Positions 5,762 to 10,722 of a stretch of 10,722 nucleotides of DNA are shown one piece after another. This DNA comes from an uncultured Clostridia bacterium. Lineage in GTDB: Bacteria; Bacillota; Clostridia; Peptostreptococcales; Anaerovoracaceae. The notes under the pieces were generated by a model, which did no database searches, was not told the origin of the DNA, and saw only the letters and a program-made list of their open reading frames with translations. The stretch's first letter is position 1. Every line of letters starts with the position of its first letter. The stretch lies in the NCBI GenBank assembly GCA_934278965.1, contig CAKQWL010000041.1:1-10722 (forward strand). The letters are read 5' to 3'. Made by a program: the position numbers and the translations under genes.

Positions 5762-5815
5762 TATGCTTGCTACGAAACTTATCACATTATAAAACAATGA
5801 AAGGACGGGAAAGGA

Positions 5816-7767
<1,952 letters not shown>

Positions 7768-7796
7768 TCTCTTTCCGCCCTTTCTCTCCGTGTTTT

Positions 7797-10722
7797 TCAG
7801 AACTTTACATTTTCTTTTCCGAGGACCTGCTCGGCCTTTTTTCGGAATTCCTCACTGCCGTCAACCCAAAGATTCCGTTCTGCACGGAGCGCTTTTTCTC
7901 TTCCCTCCAGATAGAGAAGCACCGGTACAGTTCCTCGATGTTCGCTCATTAGATACTTCAAATAAGAAAGCGTATCGTTGATCCGCTCTCCTGTGATCCG
8001 AAGCTTCACAGCACGGTCGTGTTCCGCAGCGTTTGCACGGCTGTTTTCGTCTTCCGCCCCGATCCGCACGGCCGCACTGCCGCCGCTCTCTGCAGCAGAG
8101 GCCGCGCTTCGAATATCCGTCACGCTGTCCGCAAGCAGCTTCGGTGCCTCTTCTTCCTTAAAATTCAAGGTGCCCCGAATTACTACGATGCGGTCCTCTT
8201 CAATCAAATCCCGGCAGCGCTCATAAATATTCGGGAAAACAATCACTTCGATATTTCCCCACAAATCCTCCAGATCCACAAATGCCATCATCTTGTTGGA
8301 TTTCGTAATCAGTGTTTTCTTACTGCTGATGATTCCGGCCAGCGTTACCGTCATTCCGTCCTTGATCCTGCCGTCGAACCCGTTTTCCGCATCGGCTGCC
8401 TCCGCGATCTCATCGCAGGAAGCCGTTGCCGTCTTTTCAATCACATCCCGGTATTCGTCCAAAGGATTTTGGGTCAGATAAACTCCGAGCATTTCCTTTT
8501 CCATGGCCAGAAGCTGTTCCTTTGAGAATTCGGCAATATCCGGCAGTGTACCGCCGATTGCAGCCCCTGAAAAGGCCTCTTCGGAACCCGCCATTTGAAA
8601 GAGTGACATCTGTCCCTCCAAGTTCTTCCTTGAACTGCTTTGTGCGGACTCCAATAATTTTTCGTAAACCGCTATATGCTGGGCACGGTTTCCCGGAAGA
8701 TCATCCAGCGCTCCGGCACGAATCAGACTTTCCAGCGCTTTTTTGTTCACCTCTGCCGGATCCAGCCCATTCACAAATTGGAAAATATCTTTCGCCGGAC
8801 CCTTCTCCTCCCGCATCGTTCGAATCGTCTTTGCCGCACCTTCTCCGACATTCTTAATGCCTAAGATGCCAAAGCGGATCGCTCCGTCCTTTACGGTAAA
8901 CTTTCCGTCGGACTCCAGCACACTCGGCGGCAGCACGCGAATCCCCATTTCTGTACAGTTTCGAATGTATTTTGCGATCTGCTTCGAATCTCCCATGACC
9001 GAAGTCATAATCGCCGCCATAAATTCCGTCGGGTAATACGTTTTAAGATAAGCCGTTTCGTATGCCAGCACAGCGTACACCACCGCATGTGACTTGTTGA
9101 AAGCATACTCGGCGAAGGAAACCATGTGATTGAAAATTTCTTCCGCCGCTTCTTTCGGGACTCCGTTCCGAATGCATCCCGGAACTTCAATCTTTCCGTC
9201 CTCATCGGTTTTCCCGTAGATGAAATACTCTTTTTCTTTCATCATGACATCCGCTTTTTTCTTGCTCATTGCCCGCCGCACAAGATCGCTCCGTCCATAG
9301 GAATATCCGCCCAGATCTCGTACAATCTGCATTACCTGCTCCTGATACACCATACATCCGTAGGTCACGGAAAGGATCGGCTCGAGACTCTCATGCAGGT
9401 AGCGAATGCCTTCCGGATTTTTCTTATTTTCGATGTAAGTCGGAATCGATGCCATCGGCCCCGGACGGTAAAGCGCGATTCCCGCTACGATATCCTCAAA
9501 ACAATCCGGTTTTAGGTTTTTCATAAACTGGGTCATGCCCGAACTTTCCAGCTGAAAAATCCCCGCCGTGTTTCCGGAAGCAATTTCGGCATAGACCTTT
9601 TCATCATTATAAAGCATTTTGGAAAAGTCAATCTTCACCCCGTGATTCTTTTCCACCATTTCTAAGGCATCCCGAATCAGGGTCAATGTCCGAAGCCCCA
9701 GAAAATCCATCTTCAGAAGTCCCAGTTCCTCGATCGTTGTCATCGGGAACTGTGTGGAGATCCCCTTATCCGAGAGATAAAGCGGCACATACTCTCCGAT
9801 GCTTTCTTTTGAGATCACGACACCTGCCGCATGGGTGGAGGCATGTCTCGGCATACCCTCCAAAGCGCGCGACATATCAAGCACCTTCCGAACTTTCGGA
9901 TCCTCCTCATACTTTTTCCGGAGCTCTGGATTCATCCGCAGTGCCTTGTCAATCGTCATCTTCAAATCAAACGGAATGGCCTTTGCGACCGCATCGGTCT
10001 CCGCGTAGGAAAGGTTCAGAGCGCGTCCGACATCCCGCACCGCTGCCTTTGCTTTCAGCGTTCCGAATGTGATGATCTGCGCCACCTTATCCGCGCCGTA
10101 TTTCTCTATGACATAGTCGATCACCTCACCGCGCCGTTCATAGCAAAAATCAATATCAATATCCGGCATGGATATCCGCTCCGGATTCAAAAAACGCTCA
10201 AACAGCAGATTATAGCGGATCGGGTCAATATCCGTAATACGCAGTGTGTACGCAACAATACTGCCCGCAGCAGATCCGCGCCCGGGTCCGACCATGATTC
10301 CGTTTTGTTTGGCATAACGGACAAAATCCCAGACGATCAGGAAATATTCCACATAACCCATTTTTTCAATCACGCCAAACTCATAATCCAGGCGCTCGTA
10401 AAGGTCAATCCCGTTTTCCAAATGCGCTTTTCCGTCCCGGGTAATCCCGTAGCGCTCCGTCATCCCCTGCTCACACAGTTCCCGCAGATACTGTGTATTG
10501 GTCTTACCGTCGGGCGATTGAAATTCCGGCAGATGAAAATGCCCGAATTCCAATTCGACGTTACACTGCTCCGCAATCGTTTCCGTATTGTCACAAGCCT
10601 CCGGAATCGCCGCAAAAATCCGGCGCATTTCTTCTTCGGACTTCAGATAGAACTGGTCGTTCGGAAAACGCATCCGATTCTCATCATCTATACTGGAGGC
10701 CGTCTGAATGCAGAGTAGCACA
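7797..10722 (-). CDS. dnaE: DNA polymerase III alpha subunit (DnaE), N-terminus outside window
   Basis: About 974 codons of the replicative/lagging-strand polymerase are visible; the missing part, roughly the first 170-200 residues, is most of the PHP domain. The visible part starts with the end of the PHP region (DDENRMRF...FYLKSEEEM). The palm follows with GPGRGSAAGS and the catalytic PDIDIDF (near 10145-10166), then fingers and the helix-hairpin-helix region (LDPAEVNKKALESLIRAGALDD). A clamp-binding QMSLF is encoded at 8598-8612 and an OB fold (VTLAGIISSKKTLITK...RGTLNFKEEEAP) near 8140-8350. It is the DnaE rather than PolC type, as it has no internal exonuclease. The stop TGA is at 7797. 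No frameshift was seen. Confidence 0.96.
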   Translation of the reverse strand, partial: VLLCIQTASSIDDENRMRFPNDQFYLKSEEEMRRIFAAIPEACDNTETIAEQCNVELEFGHFHLPEFQSPDGKTNTQYLRELCEQGMTERYGITRDGKAHLENGIDLYERLDYEFGVIEKMGYVEYFLIVWDFVRYAKQNGIMVGPGRGSAAGSIVAYTLRITDIDPIRYNLLFERFLNPERISMPDIDIDFCYERRGEVIDYVIEKYGADKVAQIITFGTLKAKAAVRDVGRALNLSYAETDAVAKAIPFDLKMTIDKALRMNPELRKKYEEDPKVRKVLDMSRALEGMPRHASTHAAGVVISKESIGEYVPLYLSDKGISTQFPMTTIEELGLLKMDFLGLRTLTLIRDALEMVEKNHGVKIDFSKMLYNDEKVYAEIASGNTAGIFQLESSGMTQFMKNLKPDCFEDIVAGIALYRPGPMASIPTYIENKKNPEGIRYLHESLEPILSVTYGCMVYQEQVMQIVRDLGGYSYGRSDLVRRAMSKKKADVMMKEKEYFIYGKTDEDGKIEVPGCIRNGVPKEAAEEIFNHMVSFAEYAFNKSHAVVYAVLAYETAYLKTYYPTEFMAAIMTSVMGDSKQIAKYIRNCTEMGIRVLPPSVLESDGKFTVKDGAIRFGILGIKNVGEGAAKTIRTMREEKGPAKDIFQFVNGLDPAEVNKKALESLIRAGALDDLPGNRAQHIAVYEKLLESAQSSSRKNLEGQMSLFQMAGSEEAFSGAAIGGTLPDIAEFSKEQLLAMEKEMLGVYLTQNPLDEYRDVIEKTATASCDEIAEAADAENGFDGRIKDGMTVTLAGIISSKKTLITKSNKMMAFVDLEDLWGNIEVIVFPNIYERCRDLIEEDRIVVIRGTLNFKEEEAPKLLADSVTDIRSAASAAESGGSAAVRIGAEDENSRANAAEHDRAVKLRITGERINDTLSYLKYLMSEHRGTVPVLLYLEGREKALRAERNLWVDGSEEFRKKAEQVLGKENVKF

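Noticed and set aside
9831..10718. Long + strand open frame (295 codons) opposite dnaE
   Set aside because: It lies antisense to clearly conserved DnaE sequence and its composition is that of a reverse-strand shadow.

Overview
The window looks like a chromosomal segment of a moderately GC-rich Bacillota, probably class Clostridia. The grounds are the DnaE and PfkA types, their dnaE-pfkA gene order, GGAGG-type ribosome sites, TTG start use, and Tn916/Tn4451-like mobile DNA. No rRNA, tRNA or CRISPR array was seen.

Left part (1-3276): a membrane-anchored YkuE-type metallophosphoesterase (+), a convergent HdeD/DUF308 membrane protein with a long charged tail (-), and a divergent DNA polymerase IV (dinB, +). 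The -10 box of dinB lies so close to its ATG that the mRNA is probably leaderless. Right part (6805-10722): a 6-phosphofructokinase gene (pfkA, -) lies 29 bp downstream of the replicative polymerase gene dnaE (-). dnaE runs off the right edge, so its N-terminus is missing.

Between the dinB and pfkA stop codons sits about 3.5 kb of mobile-element DNA. It holds a sigma-70-like regulator and a helix-turn-helix protein of the Tn916 Orf7/Orf8 type (-), a divergent pair made of a small ABM-fold monooxygenase (-) and a cysteine-bearing HxlR regulator (+), a TnpW-like protein (+), and the first ~232 codons of a large serine recombinase (+). The recombinase is cut off within an end repeat and reads on antisense into pfkA. 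The segment is bounded by 20-bp inverted repeats that match at 19 of 20 positions and abut both chromosomal stop codons. A related perfect 20-bp palindrome, with GGGTACCC in the centre, lies just upstream of tnpW.

Reading of the whole: dnaE-pfkA, dinB, the HdeD gene and the phosphoesterase gene are ordinary housekeeping or accessory chromosome. The insert is a decayed or internally deleted conjugative-transposon fragment carrying a small redox-type regulator/enzyme cassette. Its AT-richness, the opposed orientation of its parts and its repeat-defined ends make it the part most worth a second look. Whether the inverted repeats are true transposon ends, a recombination scar, or an assembly join cannot be settled from this sequence alone.
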